A stretch of DNA of 64,000 nt from Haloferax sp046557615 (GCF_046557615.1 NZ_JBKIII010000003.1:124001-188000), one strand, 5' to 3'; shown: positions 44,797 to 54,147, counted from the stretch's first letter. A program made the numbers and translations. The notes: generated by a model not told the origin, from the sequence alone.

Positions 44797-46473
44797 GTGG
44801 CCCTCTCATCAATTTCATTTCTGCATGTCTTTTACGTGCTGATATTTGCGCTTGCAGCACTCGTTTGCTTTGCCACGCTTCCGCGGACACAACAAATATC
44901 CGATAGAGATACACGCCGTGGGTTGACCGCATTGTTACTCACCAGTGGCAGTTGGGCGGTTGCACACGCCGGGTTTCTTGCGGTTCCATCGCTGCAACTG
45001 AAAGAGGGATTCTACATCGCCGGGTTAATCGTTGGATTCAGTACGATTGGTGCGTGGCTCTACTTCTGTTCTGCCTACACCGGTCGGTCGCTCCACCGAT
45101 ACCAGTCGTATCGAAGAGTCGCAGTTGGCCTCTTTGCCGCCGTCGTTCTCGTGAAGCTAACTAACCCGTTTCACCACCAGTATTTCACGGCTGAAGTCGT
45201 CCAGACACCCTTTACCCATCTCGAAGTACAGCACCTTACTCTCCACTGGATTACGGTAGGACTGTCGTACGCGCTCGCATTCGTTGGCTACTTCATGCTC
45301 CTCGAACTCTTCGCAGAAGCCGAGATGGACGCGACGCCGTTGCAGGTACTGGTTGCGATTACGGGTCTCCCAGTCGTCCTCGACATCATCGTTTACTCGA
45401 CACCTGCACTCATCGATATTACCTACGAACCACTCGGTGTCGCAGTGTTTGCAGTTGGTGTCTGTTTCGTATACCTCGACCAGTTCGAGGAGGTGCAACT
45501 CGCAGGCGAGTTGGACGACCCAGTCATCCTCCTCACTCGCGATAAGAGAATTCGTGATACGAACCACCGGGCACGCGAGTTGTTTCCCCAACTCGTCGGA
45601 GAAACTGGAGCGCCCCTCGAGAGTATACTTCCGTCTGTCGCAAAACGACTCGGTACTGGCGACCCAATTCTCGAAATCCATCGGGACGGCTCCACCCGCT
45701 ACTTCCAACTCGTTGTCTCTCCAGTCGGCGCTTCCCAAGCACGACTTGGAGACGAGGTTCGGTTCACTGACATCTCCGACAGAGAGCAGTACCGACGCGA
45801 ACTCGAACGGCAAAACGACCGTCTCGAATCGTTTGCGAGCATGGTCAGCCACGACCTTCGTAACCCACTCAACGTCGCACAGGGACGCCTCGACCTGGTA
45901 CTCGAAGAACAGACCGACGAGTCACCAAATTTGAACGCCGCTCGAAGCGCACTCGACCGAATCGAGGCCCTCATCGAAGATATCCTCTCGCTTGCCCGGC
46001 AGGGACAACCACTCGACGACCGCGAACGAATCGAACTCACTTCGTTCAGCACGGACTGTTGGGAGATGGTCGATACCGCCAGTGCTGAACTCGACGTGAA
46101 CGGTGAGTTCGTCTTCGAAGGCTCTCCACAGCGTCTTCAGCGTCTCTTCGAGAACATCTACCGGAATTCGATTGAACACGGTGCGTCGGATAATTTGGTC
46201 TCCAACAACGGTGGTGCAGGATTCACTGTCACTGTCGGCCCGCTCGACAACGATTCTGGATTCTTCATCGCCGACAATGGCTCGGGAATCTCACCAGACG
46301 TGCGAGATCAAGTGTTCACGTCTGGATTCACGACGGACCGAAATGGCACTGGCTTTGGTCTCGCCATCGTCTCCGAAATCGTCGACGCACACGGGTGGGA
46401 AATCACAGTCACCGAGAGTGCAGACGGTGGTGTACGGTTCGAGATATCGGGCGTCGAAGGGATTCGGTCGTAA
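44797..46473 (+). CDS. Sensor histidine kinase, 7TM - PAS-like - kinase
   Basis: 558 residues, GTG start. Residues 1-230 hold seven helices of the same 7TM sensor type as the kinase at 7097-9238 (LLTSGSWAVAHAGFLAVPSL; GAWLYFCSAYTGRSLHRYQS). A short PAS-like part at about 240-330 (DPVILLTRDKRIRDTNHRAR) leads to His352 in MVSHDLRNPLNVAQGRL; N box FENIYRNSIEHGA; G boxes ADNGSGISPDVR and GTGFGLAIVSE. Membrane-bound sensor of unknown stimulus. Confidence 0.93.
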   Translation: MALSSISFLHVFYVLIFALAALVCFATLPRTQQISDRDTRRGLTALLLTSGSWAVAHAGFLAVPSLQLKEGFYIAGLIVGFSTIGAWLYFCSAYTGRSLHRYQSYRRVAVGLFAAVVLVKLTNPFHHQYFTAEVVQTPFTHLEVQHLTLHWITVGLSYALAFVGYFMLLELFAEAEMDATPLQVLVAITGLPVVLDIIVYSTPALIDITYEPLGVAVFAVGVCFVYLDQFEEVQLAGELDDPVILLTRDKRIRDTNHRARELFPQLVGETGAPLESILPSVAKRLGTGDPILEIHRDGSTRYFQLVVSPVGASQARLGDEVRFTDISDREQYRRELERQNDRLESFASMVSHDLRNPLNVAQGRLDLVLEEQTDESPNLNAARSALDRIEALIEDILSLARQGQPLDDRERIELTSFSTDCWEMVDTASAELDVNGEFVFEGSPQRLQRLFENIYRNSIEHGASDNLVSNNGGAGFTVTVGPLDNDSGFFIADNGSGISPDVRDQVFTSGFTTDRNGTGFGLAIVSEIVDAHGWEITVTESADGGVRFEISGVEGIRS

Positions 46474-46626
46474 CGGATACTACTCTCTTCGTGTATGATT
46501 GGAAACAACCATTTGACAGTCTCTTCTCCGTAGCTCGTAATATGCGGAAATTTAGGCCTCAAAAATTCATATCAAAGTTGATATTTGCTGGAAAGTATTA
46601 TCTTATCTTAACGGGACCATCTTTCA

Positions 46627-47727
46627 ATGTCTACCCACGACCATCGGTTTCCAGTCACCGCCGCGAGCGTGGGGAACTCGTTGGTCTACGGGACAGGAGT
46701 GGCGTTCATCCTGTTGCACGTCGCATTCGTGCTGAGTGGGCGGTTGGGTGAACAGGACTTGCTCTTCGGTTGGATTTCGCCGACACTCATGGTGTTGTTG
46801 TTGGTGTACGTCCACCGATGGCGTACCGCGAACCAAATCGGTGATGAGGCCCTTCGACTCGCTGGGTGGATGGGGACTGGAATCATCGTCTTTGGTGGGT
46901 CCGGGGTGCTGGTCATCCTCTACCAGCAGTCGCTCGGTGGCGTCTTCCTTCGACCAGCCTACTCCGTCCTTGGATGGGCAACCGGTGGAACTGTCATCGG
47001 ACTAATTGTCGGCATGTACGACGTCGAGAGAAGGGTTTCGATGGCTGAGACGGTCGAGGCACTCACACGCACAGAGCGCCTCTCGAGGCAACTTCGAGTG
47101 TACAACCGAGTCCTTCGGCACGACGTGCGCACCGCGGCGAATATTTCGACAGGATACGCGAACCTTATTCTTGAGTCACCGGAGTCCGCCGAACAGTCAG
47201 TCGAAATCATCACCCAACAGATGGAACGGATGACTCGTCTCACCGAGCAATCTCGAAAGATTGCGAGTCTCCACCGAGATAGCACCGACAACCCCGGGCC
47301 ATTCGATTTCACCGACGAAATCGAAGAAAATGCGCAGAAGCTTGAGTGTGAGTTCCCCGCAGTCGACATTCGATTGTCGCTCCCATCCGAACCCTTGATA
47401 ATCACGTCTCCGTCGCTCCCGATTGCGTTCAACCAGGTCCTTCAAAATGCGGTCGAACACAACACTAACTCAGACCCAACAATCGAGGTAACAGTGAAAA
47501 CTACCGACGACTTCCTTACGCTCGAGGTCGAAGACAACGGGCCGGGAACACCCGACGCTGAAATCGAGATACTCGACAAAGGCTTCGAAACTCAACTCCA
47601 ACACAGTGATGGAATCGGTCTCTGGTTAGTACGGTGGATAGTTGACGATTTAGACGGTGACCTGACCTTCGAAAACGGCTCTGACGGAAATGTCGTCACG
47701 CTCACTGTGCCACTGGCCACGGTGTGA
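46627..47727 (+). CDS. Sensor histidine kinase, four-helix membrane sensor - kinase
   Basis: 366 residues. Four hydrophobic helices in the first 130 residues (LVYGTGVAFILLHVAFVLSG; SPTLMVLLLVYVHRW; GTGIIVFGGSGVLVILYQQS; GTVIGLIVGMYDVE), no PAS domain, then His165 in NRVLRHDVRTAANISTGYAN, N box NQVLQNAVEHNTN, G boxes DNGPGTPDAE and GIGLWLVRWIV. The simplest of the five kinases in this window. It follows the 7TM kinase by about 150 bases in the same direction. Confidence 0.92.
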   Translation: MSTHDHRFPVTAASVGNSLVYGTGVAFILLHVAFVLSGRLGEQDLLFGWISPTLMVLLLVYVHRWRTANQIGDEALRLAGWMGTGIIVFGGSGVLVILYQQSLGGVFLRPAYSVLGWATGGTVIGLIVGMYDVERRVSMAETVEALTRTERLSRQLRVYNRVLRHDVRTAANISTGYANLILESPESAEQSVEIITQQMERMTRLTEQSRKIASLHRDSTDNPGPFDFTDEIEENAQKLECEFPAVDIRLSLPSEPLIITSPSLPIAFNQVLQNAVEHNTNSDPTIEVTVKTTDDFLTLEVEDNGPGTPDAEIEILDKGFETQLQHSDGIGLWLVRWIVDDLDGDLTFENGSDGNVVTLTVPLATV

Positions 47728-47760
47728 GGCTTAATTTTCACACGCCGAGAGAACACTCGA

Positions 47761-48213
47761 TTATTGGGGTTGTGCTGACTCGGTGTTGACCACGTCGGTG
47801 AGCGTCAGTTGGCCAGCATCGGTCGTGCGCTCTGCGCCTTCGAGCGTGAGTAGTTCGCGCTTCAGTGTGACACCGCCACTGGCCGAGAAGCCACCCAGTG
47901 AGTCCGCGCCAACGATGCGGTGACACGGGACCACGAGCGGAATCGGGTTTCGACCGCAAGCCTGCCCGACGGCAATCGGTGACGAGTCGAGTTTTTCTGC
48001 GACTTCGCCGTAGGTTCTGGTTTCGCCGTGCGGGATATCGAGCATACAGCGCATCACCCGACCGGTGAACGTCTCGGGGATTTCGATGTCGAGATCGAAC
48101 GCCACACGCTCGCCTCGCTCGTACTCGCCAATCTGTGTGTGAATCGTTTCGAGGGGTGCGTCGATAGCGCTCTCGTCCAGTTCAACATCGAAATCGAAAA
48201 TTCTGACGTGCAT
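47761..48213 (-). CDS. ogt: Methylated-DNA--protein-cysteine methyltransferase
   Basis: 150 residues from ATG 48213; the frame is open further upstream but the family N-terminus (MHVRIFDFDVELDES) fits here. The active-site motif is VVPCHRIVGADSLGGFS with the methyl-acceptor Cys, preceded by GQACGRNPIPL. The helix-turn-helix MLDIPHGETRTYGEVAEKLD is also present. It directly removes alkyl groups from O6-alkylguanine. Single gene, convergent with the kinase gene at 46627-47727. Confidence 0.94.
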   Translation of the reverse strand: MHVRIFDFDVELDESAIDAPLETIHTQIGEYERGERVAFDLDIEIPETFTGRVMRCMLDIPHGETRTYGEVAEKLDSSPIAVGQACGRNPIPLVVPCHRIVGADSLGGFSASGGVTLKRELLTLEGAERTTDAGQLTLTDVVNTESAQPQ

Positions 48214-48564
48214 GTGTGGCCTCGGTACCCGTTTGATGGCGTTGGACTCTCTTGTCTGTTGCGAGTGTGGACATTCGCAAACGCTGTTCTCTCGGCTACG
48301 ACTAGCTTCTCGATGGAATCTGTCGTAGAAAAGAACAGAATTGGTTCTCGATTGACACTCAATCACCGTTCAACCATGTTTATACAAAATGAGAATTCTC
48401 TCGAATGCTCTGTTCAAACCGGAGAACTCGATGATTGCAACACACTCACCTTCGATTCAAATAGTTGAACTCAGAATCTGTTTCTCGCCGTAGTCTTCGC
48501 ACTCGTCTGTGCGAACGACTGCCTACCATGGGGTTTTAGATACTTTCAGCTATCACTGTCTGCT
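48214..48564. other. Intergenic region, no gene seen
   Basis: About 350 bases between divergent ogt and the hypothetical gene at 48565. The part next to ogt has coding-like composition but no supportable frame. A TATA-like TTTATAC at about 48379-48385 and AT-rich sequence around it may serve ogt or another start; nothing else stands out. Confidence 0.4.
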
Positions 48565-48885
48565 ATGGGGTTCGAGTTGAATCTGGAAGCGAAAGCCGAA
48601 GCCACAGACGACCTTCCGAACGCAGATGACGTCCTCGCCGACCACGGCGAGATTACGATTGGCGACCTCTTCAGTTCGGAGTTCGTGACCGAGTACACCG
48701 ATTTCGAGACGTTCGACGAGATGGTCGAAGCGAGTCCGTCAGATGCCTCGTCTGCTGAAGGCCTCTCGTTGATTCCTGACGGCACGTGGGACGACTTTGT
48801 CGCTGAGAACACTGTCTTTGCCGACGAGGAGGCGATGGTTCTCGCAGCGCGTGACTACTGGGTTGCAGAACAACTCGGTCTGTAA
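48565..48885 (+). CDS. Small acidic hypothetical protein
   Basis: 106 residues, very acidic, soluble. Begins MGFELNLEAKAEATDDLPNA and ends with EEAMVLAARDYWVAEQLGL. Two conserved-looking blocks (GEITIGDLFSSEFVTEYTDF and TWDDFVAENTVFADEE) suggest a helical fold; composition and codon use fit the host. I believe it belongs to a haloarchaea-only family but cannot name it. Confidence 0.7.
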   Translation: MGFELNLEAKAEATDDLPNADDVLADHGEITIGDLFSSEFVTEYTDFETFDEMVEASPSDASSAEGLSLIPDGTWDDFVAENTVFADEEAMVLAARDYWVAEQLGL

Positions 48886-48932
48886 GCGCACGCCGCACTC
48901 ACAGTAAGAAAATAAGAAAAACGCGTTGTCGA

Positions 48933-50423
48933 TTAGAAGGGGTACTCGCGTGGTTCGTGCTGCAAGGATACCCACTTCGTCTCGGTTATCTCGTTGAGGA
49001 ACTCTTCGGTGTTGTAGCCACCCATACCGGAGGCGTTCGTCCCGCTGAACGGAACGTGTGCCTCGTCGTTGATTGGCTGGTCGTTGACGTGGACCATCCC
49101 GGTGTCCAAGCGGTCGGCAATCTCTTTGCCAGCGCCGACACCGCCCGCGTGGACAGAGCCAGAGAGTCCGTACTCGGTGTCGTTGGCGAGTTCCACCGCT
49201 TCGTCGATGTCCGAGAACGGAATCACGGGTGCGATAGGCCCGAAGTGTTCGAAACACGCCGCGGACATGTCGTTTGTCACGTCCGAGAGGACAGTCGGGG
49301 CGACCACGAGCGAATCGACCACGCCATCGATTTCGACCGTCGAGCCGCCGGTTTCGAGGGTTGCACCCGCTTCGACCGTCTCTTCGACGTACTCCAGCAT
49401 CTCGTCGCGCTGTGACTCGTCGATAATCGGGCCGACGACTGTGTTCGGGTCGTGGGCCGAGCCGACCGGGATGGCCTCTGCACGCTCGACCAATCGCTCG
49501 ACGTACTCGTCGTAGATGCTCTCGTGGACGAGATGTCGGTTGATGGAGATACAGACCTGTCCCTGGTGGACGAACGACCCGAACACTGCGGCGTCGATTG
49601 CGTTGTCGAGGTCGGCGTCTTCGGTGACGATGTGTGCGTTGTTGCCGCCGAGTTCCATCGCAGGTGTAGCGAGATTCTCTGCGGCTAGCGAAGCAACACG
49701 TCGCCCCACGGGCGTCGAGCCAGTGAAGGCGACGACGTTGCTCTCGGGGTGGCTGGCGACGCGGTCACCGATTTCCGAACCACGGCCCGTGACGACGTTC
49801 AGTACGCCGTCTGGCAATCCTGCGGCTTCGAACAGTTTTGCGAAGAGCAACCCGCCGGTAATTGGCGTGTTGGTCGATGGTTTGAGAACCACCGTGTTCC
49901 CCGCCGCAATCGCCGGGGCGACCGCACGCATCGAGAGGTTCAGCGGGAAGTTCCACGGTGAGATGACCGTGACGACGCCCGCTGGTTCGCGTTCGACGAT
50001 GTTCTCTTTGCCGGGGATGTTGGAGGCGACGTGTGTGCCTTTCATCCGCCGTGGGAGTGTCGCCGCTTCGGCGGCTTGGTCTTCGGCGAGATGGACGGAC
50101 GTTTCACCCATCATCCGCGACCCGCCTGCTTCGTGCGCAAGCAGTTCGACGATTGTCTCGTGGTTTTCGTCGATTGCCTCCAACAGCGAGTGAATTACTT
50201 CTTCTCGTTGTGCTGGCGGTGTCGCGGCCCACTCGGACTGCGCCGCACTCGCCGCTTCGTAGGCCGCATCGACGTCGGCCTCGGTTCCACGAGGGACGTA
50301 CGCGAACGACTCACGAGTCGATGGGTCTTCGACTGCAATCGTCTCGCCGCTCTCGCTGTCGGTCCATTTGCCGTCGATGAACAGTCCATTCCAGTCGCTG
50401 TCGAGGGAGATACCATCGGTCAT
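48933..50423 (-). CDS. Aldehyde dehydrogenase (benzaldehyde/vanillin-type)
   Basis: 496 residues from ATG 50423. NAD-binding SPWNFPLNLSMRAVAPAIAA and FTGSTPVGRRV, catalytic Glu257 (AMELGGNN) and nucleophile Cys291 (HQGQVCISINRHL). The GQVCIS variant of the active-site loop and the short N-terminus are close to aromatic aldehyde dehydrogenases such as benzaldehyde and vanillin dehydrogenase. It would oxidise an aldehyde to the acid with NAD(P)+. The GAAACAACAT element lies 11 bases upstream of its start, linking it to the aryl-alcohol dehydrogenase gene at 27.4 kb. Confidence 0.92.
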   Translation of the reverse strand: MTDGISLDSDWNGLFIDGKWTDSESGETIAVEDPSTRESFAYVPRGTEADVDAAYEAASAAQSEWAATPPAQREEVIHSLLEAIDENHETIVELLAHEAGGSRMMGETSVHLAEDQAAEAATLPRRMKGTHVASNIPGKENIVEREPAGVVTVISPWNFPLNLSMRAVAPAIAAGNTVVLKPSTNTPITGGLLFAKLFEAAGLPDGVLNVVTGRGSEIGDRVASHPESNVVAFTGSTPVGRRVASLAAENLATPAMELGGNNAHIVTEDADLDNAIDAAVFGSFVHQGQVCISINRHLVHESIYDEYVERLVERAEAIPVGSAHDPNTVVGPIIDESQRDEMLEYVEETVEAGATLETGGSTVEIDGVVDSLVVAPTVLSDVTNDMSAACFEHFGPIAPVIPFSDIDEAVELANDTEYGLSGSVHAGGVGAGKEIADRLDTGMVHVNDQPINDEAHVPFSGTNASGMGGYNTEEFLNEITETKWVSLQHEPREYPF

Positions 50424-50433
50424 GTGCAATGTT

Positions 50434-50443
50434 ATGTTGTTTC
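50434..50443 (-). promoter_or_regulatory. GAAACAACAT element upstream of aldehyde dehydrogenase gene
   Basis: Third copy of the 10-mer, on the same strand as the gene, ending 11 bases before the ATG at 50423. At this distance it would overlap or follow the transcription start, as expected for a repressor site, unlike the copy 31 bases upstream of the gene at 15851. Confidence 0.45.
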
Positions 50444-50651
50444 GCAGTCAGTAAAGAAGGTTGTAAACCAGAGAGAACTTCTCGTTTCGATAGTGTGAGA
50501 TACCTGCTTCAACGGCTCTCTCTAGCGTTTGCGACTGTCACGGCTTTGGACGTAATCCTGAGTATGCCACTTCATCGCCACTGACGAGTAGGAGAATAGC
50601 CGCGGGGACGGAGGAGTCCGCCACCAGTGGTGTGGCGGTGCGGGGTGTCGT

Positions 50652-51881
50652 TCAGTAGTTACCCGTGGTCACAATCGGCGGCGGGGTGTGTGGGCCGTAC
50701 GGTGCGTCGTCGAGGTACTCACCAGCAGGTTCGAAGTAGTCGGCGAGCGCGGCGGCCGCTTCCTTCCGAAGAATCGTCACGGGGTCGTCGCCTTGCAGAT
50801 ATTCGAGTGCCTGTCCTGCTGCATCGAGGTTGTAGCGCGCGGCTTTCTCGCGTCGGGCCGCGAAGAGTTCGACTTCGTCGTGGGCAACAGAGTCGTACTG
50901 CGAACGAGCGGCGACCGCAATCGCAGAGGCGGCCTCGTCGGCGTCGGCGACACCCGAGTTCATCCCGCGTGCGCCGAACGGCGCGAGCAGGTGTGCGGCC
51001 TCGCCGACCAAGAGAACGCGGCGATGTTCGTCGATAAAGGAGTCGGCCATGACCTGCAAGAACTTGTAGCTCGATACCCACGTGACCTTGTCGGCGTACT
51101 GTTCGCCCATGACTTCGACCACGAACTCACGCATCTGTTCGTCGGTGCAGAGTTCGTCGGGGTCGTCACCTTCGATACACTGGATGTCGAGCCGCCAGCC
51201 ACCGGTGAAGGGAACGAGGAGGACGTTTCGTCCGCCCACGTTCGGGTCGTCGTAGTGGAACAAGCGTTCGAGCGGGAGTGGGTCGTCTTCGACTTCGTCC
51301 ACGTCGGCGATGATAAAGGAGTTCTCTGACTGGTCGCCTGCGAACTCCGCGCCGATTTCGTTGCGGACCGTCGAGCCACCGCCATCGGCACCGACCAGGT
51401 ACGGCGTCTCCCACGTCTGCCCGTCTGCGGTTTCGACGGTCACGCCATCGGCTGTCGATTCGACCGTTTCGACTGCCGTATCCCAGTGAATCTCGATTCC
51501 GGCTTCGTCGAGTGCTTCGTGCATGAACTCTTCAGTTCGCACCTGTGGGATGCTCGTGAAGTGCGGGAGGTCGCCCTTCCCGCCCGGGGAATCGTACGTC
51601 CGGCAGAACACTTCTTTGCCGCGCCAGCACGTCCGCCGCGTTGGCCACACGAGACCATCTTCGACGAGTCTGGTTCCAAGACCTGGTGAGACACGATTGA
51701 GCGTTCGGAGTGTCGAGCCGTGGACGTAGATTGCTCTGCTCCCAGAGCGGTCACGGTCTTCGGATTCTGCTTCGAGAATTGTGACTGGAATTCCGCGAGC
51801 GTGTAATGCAAGCGCCGTCGTCATGCCGACTGGACCCGCACCTGCAACTAGCACTGGGGAATCCTCGCTAACAGTTCCCAT
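50652..51881 (-). CDS. FAD-dependent aromatic hydroxylase (PheA/TfdB-type monooxygenase)
   Basis: 409 residues. FAD motif VLVAGAGPVGMTTALALHAR, the internal DG motif YLVGADGGGSTVRNEIGAEF, and the late FAD-binding RRVLLVGEAAHLLAPFGARG. Substrate-binding motif PQVRTEEFMHEAL is typical of phenol/aromatic-acid hydroxylases. It is shorter than two-domain phenol hydroxylases (no thioredoxin-like C-terminal domain). In this neighbourhood it is a good candidate for the hydroxylating step that makes gentisate or gentisyl-CoA. An inverted repeat overlaps its TATA box. Actual substrate unproven. Confidence 0.9.
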   Translation of the reverse strand: MGTVSEDSPVLVAGAGPVGMTTALALHARGIPVTILEAESEDRDRSGSRAIYVHGSTLRTLNRVSPGLGTRLVEDGLVWPTRRTCWRGKEVFCRTYDSPGGKGDLPHFTSIPQVRTEEFMHEALDEAGIEIHWDTAVETVESTADGVTVETADGQTWETPYLVGADGGGSTVRNEIGAEFAGDQSENSFIIADVDEVEDDPLPLERLFHYDDPNVGGRNVLLVPFTGGWRLDIQCIEGDDPDELCTDEQMREFVVEVMGEQYADKVTWVSSYKFLQVMADSFIDEHRRVLLVGEAAHLLAPFGARGMNSGVADADEAASAIAVAARSQYDSVAHDEVELFAARREKAARYNLDAAGQALEYLQGDDPVTILRKEAAAALADYFEPAGEYLDDAPYGPHTPPPIVTTGNY

Positions 51882-51902
51882 AGTGGATGAATCTACCTAT
51901 AG

Positions 51903-51924
51903 GACCCATATATGTATTATGGTC
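51903..51924. promoter_or_regulatory. Inverted repeat over the TATA box of the monooxygenase gene
   Basis: GACCCATA at 51903-51910 and TATGGTC at 51918-51924 form an imperfect inverted repeat (one extra C in the left arm). The minus-strand TATA candidate ATAATACATATA lies inside it, giving a transcription start near 51888, about 7 bases before the ATG at 51881. Binding there would block TBP, so a repressor operator is plausible. Confidence 0.4.
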
Positions 51925-51992
51925 AGCGAATCGAAACTGTTTGTGCAGTGATTATTCCTCCCACGTAAGCCGAGTGGCAACCGGTGGGATGT

Positions 51993-52625
51993 TCACTCCG
52001 AGGGCTTGCCGTCGAAGTTGACGAACGCATCGAGTTTCGAACTCGCCGCTGTGGTCACACTCGACCCGTGATAGACGAGGCCGACGTCGAACGAGTACTC
52101 GAGTAGGCGTTCGAGACTCGCATCTGCGGTGTTGAGGTCTGCTGAGTAGAACCCGGTCGGAAGGACGAAATAGCCCTCAGGCAAGCCACGAGCGTCGGCC
52201 CCGAAGACTGCATCTCCGAGTACTGCGACGCCTGCTTGCTCGTCGATGAGGACGTGATGATCTTCGGCGTGCCCGGGCGTGTGAACTGCAGTAAAGTCAC
52301 CAACCTCGTCGCCGTCGCCGTATCTGTGGTCGGGTGTGTACGACGAGTCGAGGCCGGTCTGTTCGGGAACCCACGTTTCGAGGCCATAGTGGTCGGCGAG
52401 TCCTTCGAGGCCACCGATGTGGTCACCGTCGCCGTGGGTGATAACGAGTCGCTCAGGTTCGATTCCGAGTTCGTCGAGCGCGTCCACGACGATATCGACG
52501 GTGTGTTCGAACCCCGAATCGACCAGTGTCGGCACGTCGCCGTCGAAGACGAATAGTCGGTATCTCGCATCGTTCATCTCTGCGACCGTGAGGTCGTACA
52601 CGTCAGGGGCACACTCGTCTATCAT
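51993..52625 (-). CDS. Metallo-beta-lactamase-fold hydrolase
   Basis: 210 residues from ATG 52625. The metal-binding signature is ITHGDGDHIGGLEGL, with the second His of the usual HxHxDH replaced by Asp, and a later HTPGHAEDHHVLIDEQ plus VLGDAVFGAD. The final Tyr-His element VYHGS closes the site. It could be a glyoxalase II-type thioesterase, lactonase or another hydrolase; an acyl-CoA or ring-fission-product hydrolase would suit the neighbouring aromatic genes but nothing proves it. Confidence 0.88.
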   Translation of the reverse strand: MIDECAPDVYDLTVAEMNDARYRLFVFDGDVPTLVDSGFEHTVDIVVDALDELGIEPERLVITHGDGDHIGGLEGLADHYGLETWVPEQTGLDSSYTPDHRYGDGDEVGDFTAVHTPGHAEDHHVLIDEQAGVAVLGDAVFGADARGLPEGYFVLPTGFYSADLNTADASLERLLEYSFDVGLVYHGSSVTTAASSKLDAFVNFDGKPSE

Positions 52626-52734
52626 TACGAGTAGGTGTGTCACCGAGCAACATAGCGTTTTTCGAAGCGGTGTGTGTATTCGCAACACACATCACGGCGG
52701 CCTTCGTGGTACGACCAACTTGGTGTAAGCACAC

Positions 52735-54147
52735 ATGACAATACGGTCGTTCTTGTCTCCAGACCGCTCTCTCGACGTGGACGTGTCGTGGTTCTCGATT
52801 CCCGTTGCGATAGTCGCCGCGGGGGGTATCGCGCTGTACGCTCCAGTCCCCGACGAGATGGCGACGATGCTCGCCATTACGGTTTTCTCGGTCGTATTGT
52901 GGATTGGCGCGCCCGTCGCGCCGTGGTTCACCGGACTCCTCAGCGTCGGCTTGATTGGACTCGCGTTCTCGACGCAACTGGCACTCGTCGGGTTTCGCCT
53001 GCCAGCGACGTGGCTCGTCGTCCTCGGGATTCTTCTCGGAGAGGCGACCCGGCAGAGCGGACTCGCCTCGCTCGTCGAACAGTACGTCCTTCGGGTTGTG
53101 CCGGAGTCCGGCACCCAAGACGCGGTGACGGTCTATCGGTACGTCCTCGGCGCAACCTCTGTGGCCGCCTTAGGGCTCGTCGTTCTCGTTCCATCGTCAC
53201 TCGTCCGCGTACTCATCCTCGGGCCGATTCTCATCTCACTCGGCGAACTGTTCACCGAGCGACGAGCGAAACTCGGCATCTTTCTCGGACCGCTTTTCGT
53301 CACCTTCTCGGGGTCGAGTGGCGTACTGACCGGTTCTCTCGCGAATATCATCATCACTGGTATCGTCGAGGCGAATGCCGGTCTGTCGATTGGGTGGATG
53401 GAGTGGCTCGTCTGGCTCGGCCCGGTGATGGCCGTTGGGCGTTCGCTCGTCATCACACTTCTCGCGTACGTGCTTTACCGACCGACCGAGATGGACGGTC
53501 TCACAAAGCGTGTCGTCTCGGCGGCCGACATGCAGGTGTCCGCCGAAGAACGCCGAATGTTTCTTTACTTGCTCGTCGGCGTTGCTATCTGGGCGACCGA
53601 TTCTATCCACGGATTACACCCGCTGTACGGCGCGCTCGTCGTCACGCTACTCGCGTTTGCGCCGCGAATCGGTGTCGTCGCCCCCGAACGTATCCGTGAA
53701 GCAGATTTCACGATTATCTTCTTCCTCGGCGCGATTTTCGCTATCGCCGAAGGACTCCGTCAAACTGCGTTCACAGACCTCGCCGCGACGACAATCTTGT
53801 CCTACTTGCCAGCAGATGCGTCGCTCGTAGTCGTCTTGGTCTTCGTCGTCTTCGCGTCGCTCGCACTGGTCTTCGTCATGGAAGGACTCGCCGTGGCGAG
53901 CGTGTTGACGCCGGTTCTCATCTCGTTTACCGCCTCTGCCGGGATTCCGCTGTTACCGGTTGCGATGACCGAGGCAGTCGCCTTGAACACCTACTTCTTC
54001 CCGTACCAATCGGCAGTCCTCGTCGCAATTCTCGGCTTAGAAATGGCGAACTCTCGGGAACTGATTCGGATGACCGTCATCTGCTCTATCGCAACGCTTC
54101 TCGTACTCGTTCCGATTCAAATCGCAATCTTCGCGGCCGTATTCTAA
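52735..54147 (+). CDS. DASS/SLC13-family sodium:anion symporter
   Basis: 470 residues with about 12 hydrophobic helices. The family's halves are visible: EMATMLAITVFSVVLWIGAP, TWLVVLGILLGEATRQSGLA, VLVPSSLVRVLILGPILISL, then in the second half IIFFLGAIFAIAEGLRQTAF and a late EAVALNTYFFPYQSAVLVA. These carriers take up dicarboxylates, tricarboxylates or sulfate with sodium. Located among aromatic-catabolism genes, it may import an aromatic or dicarboxylic acid. Divergent from the hydrolase gene. Confidence 0.88.
   Translation: MTIRSFLSPDRSLDVDVSWFSIPVAIVAAGGIALYAPVPDEMATMLAITVFSVVLWIGAPVAPWFTGLLSVGLIGLAFSTQLALVGFRLPATWLVVLGILLGEATRQSGLASLVEQYVLRVVPESGTQDAVTVYRYVLGATSVAALGLVVLVPSSLVRVLILGPILISLGELFTERRAKLGIFLGPLFVTFSGSSGVLTGSLANIIITGIVEANAGLSIGWMEWLVWLGPVMAVGRSLVITLLAYVLYRPTEMDGLTKRVVSAADMQVSAEERRMFLYLLVGVAIWATDSIHGLHPLYGALVVTLLAFAPRIGVVAPERIREADFTIIFFLGAIFAIAEGLRQTAFTDLAATTILSYLPADASLVVVLVFVVFASLALVFVMEGLAVASVLTPVLISFTASAGIPLLPVAMTEAVALNTYFFPYQSAVLVAILGLEMANSRELIRMTVICSIATLLVLVPIQIAIFAAVF

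Noticed and set aside
46545..46565. TTTAGGCCTCAAA near the four-helix kinase start, resembling an iron box
   Set aside because: The half-sites touch with no 4-base spacer and one arm is imperfect; it does not fit the DtxR/Idr pattern at 29956.
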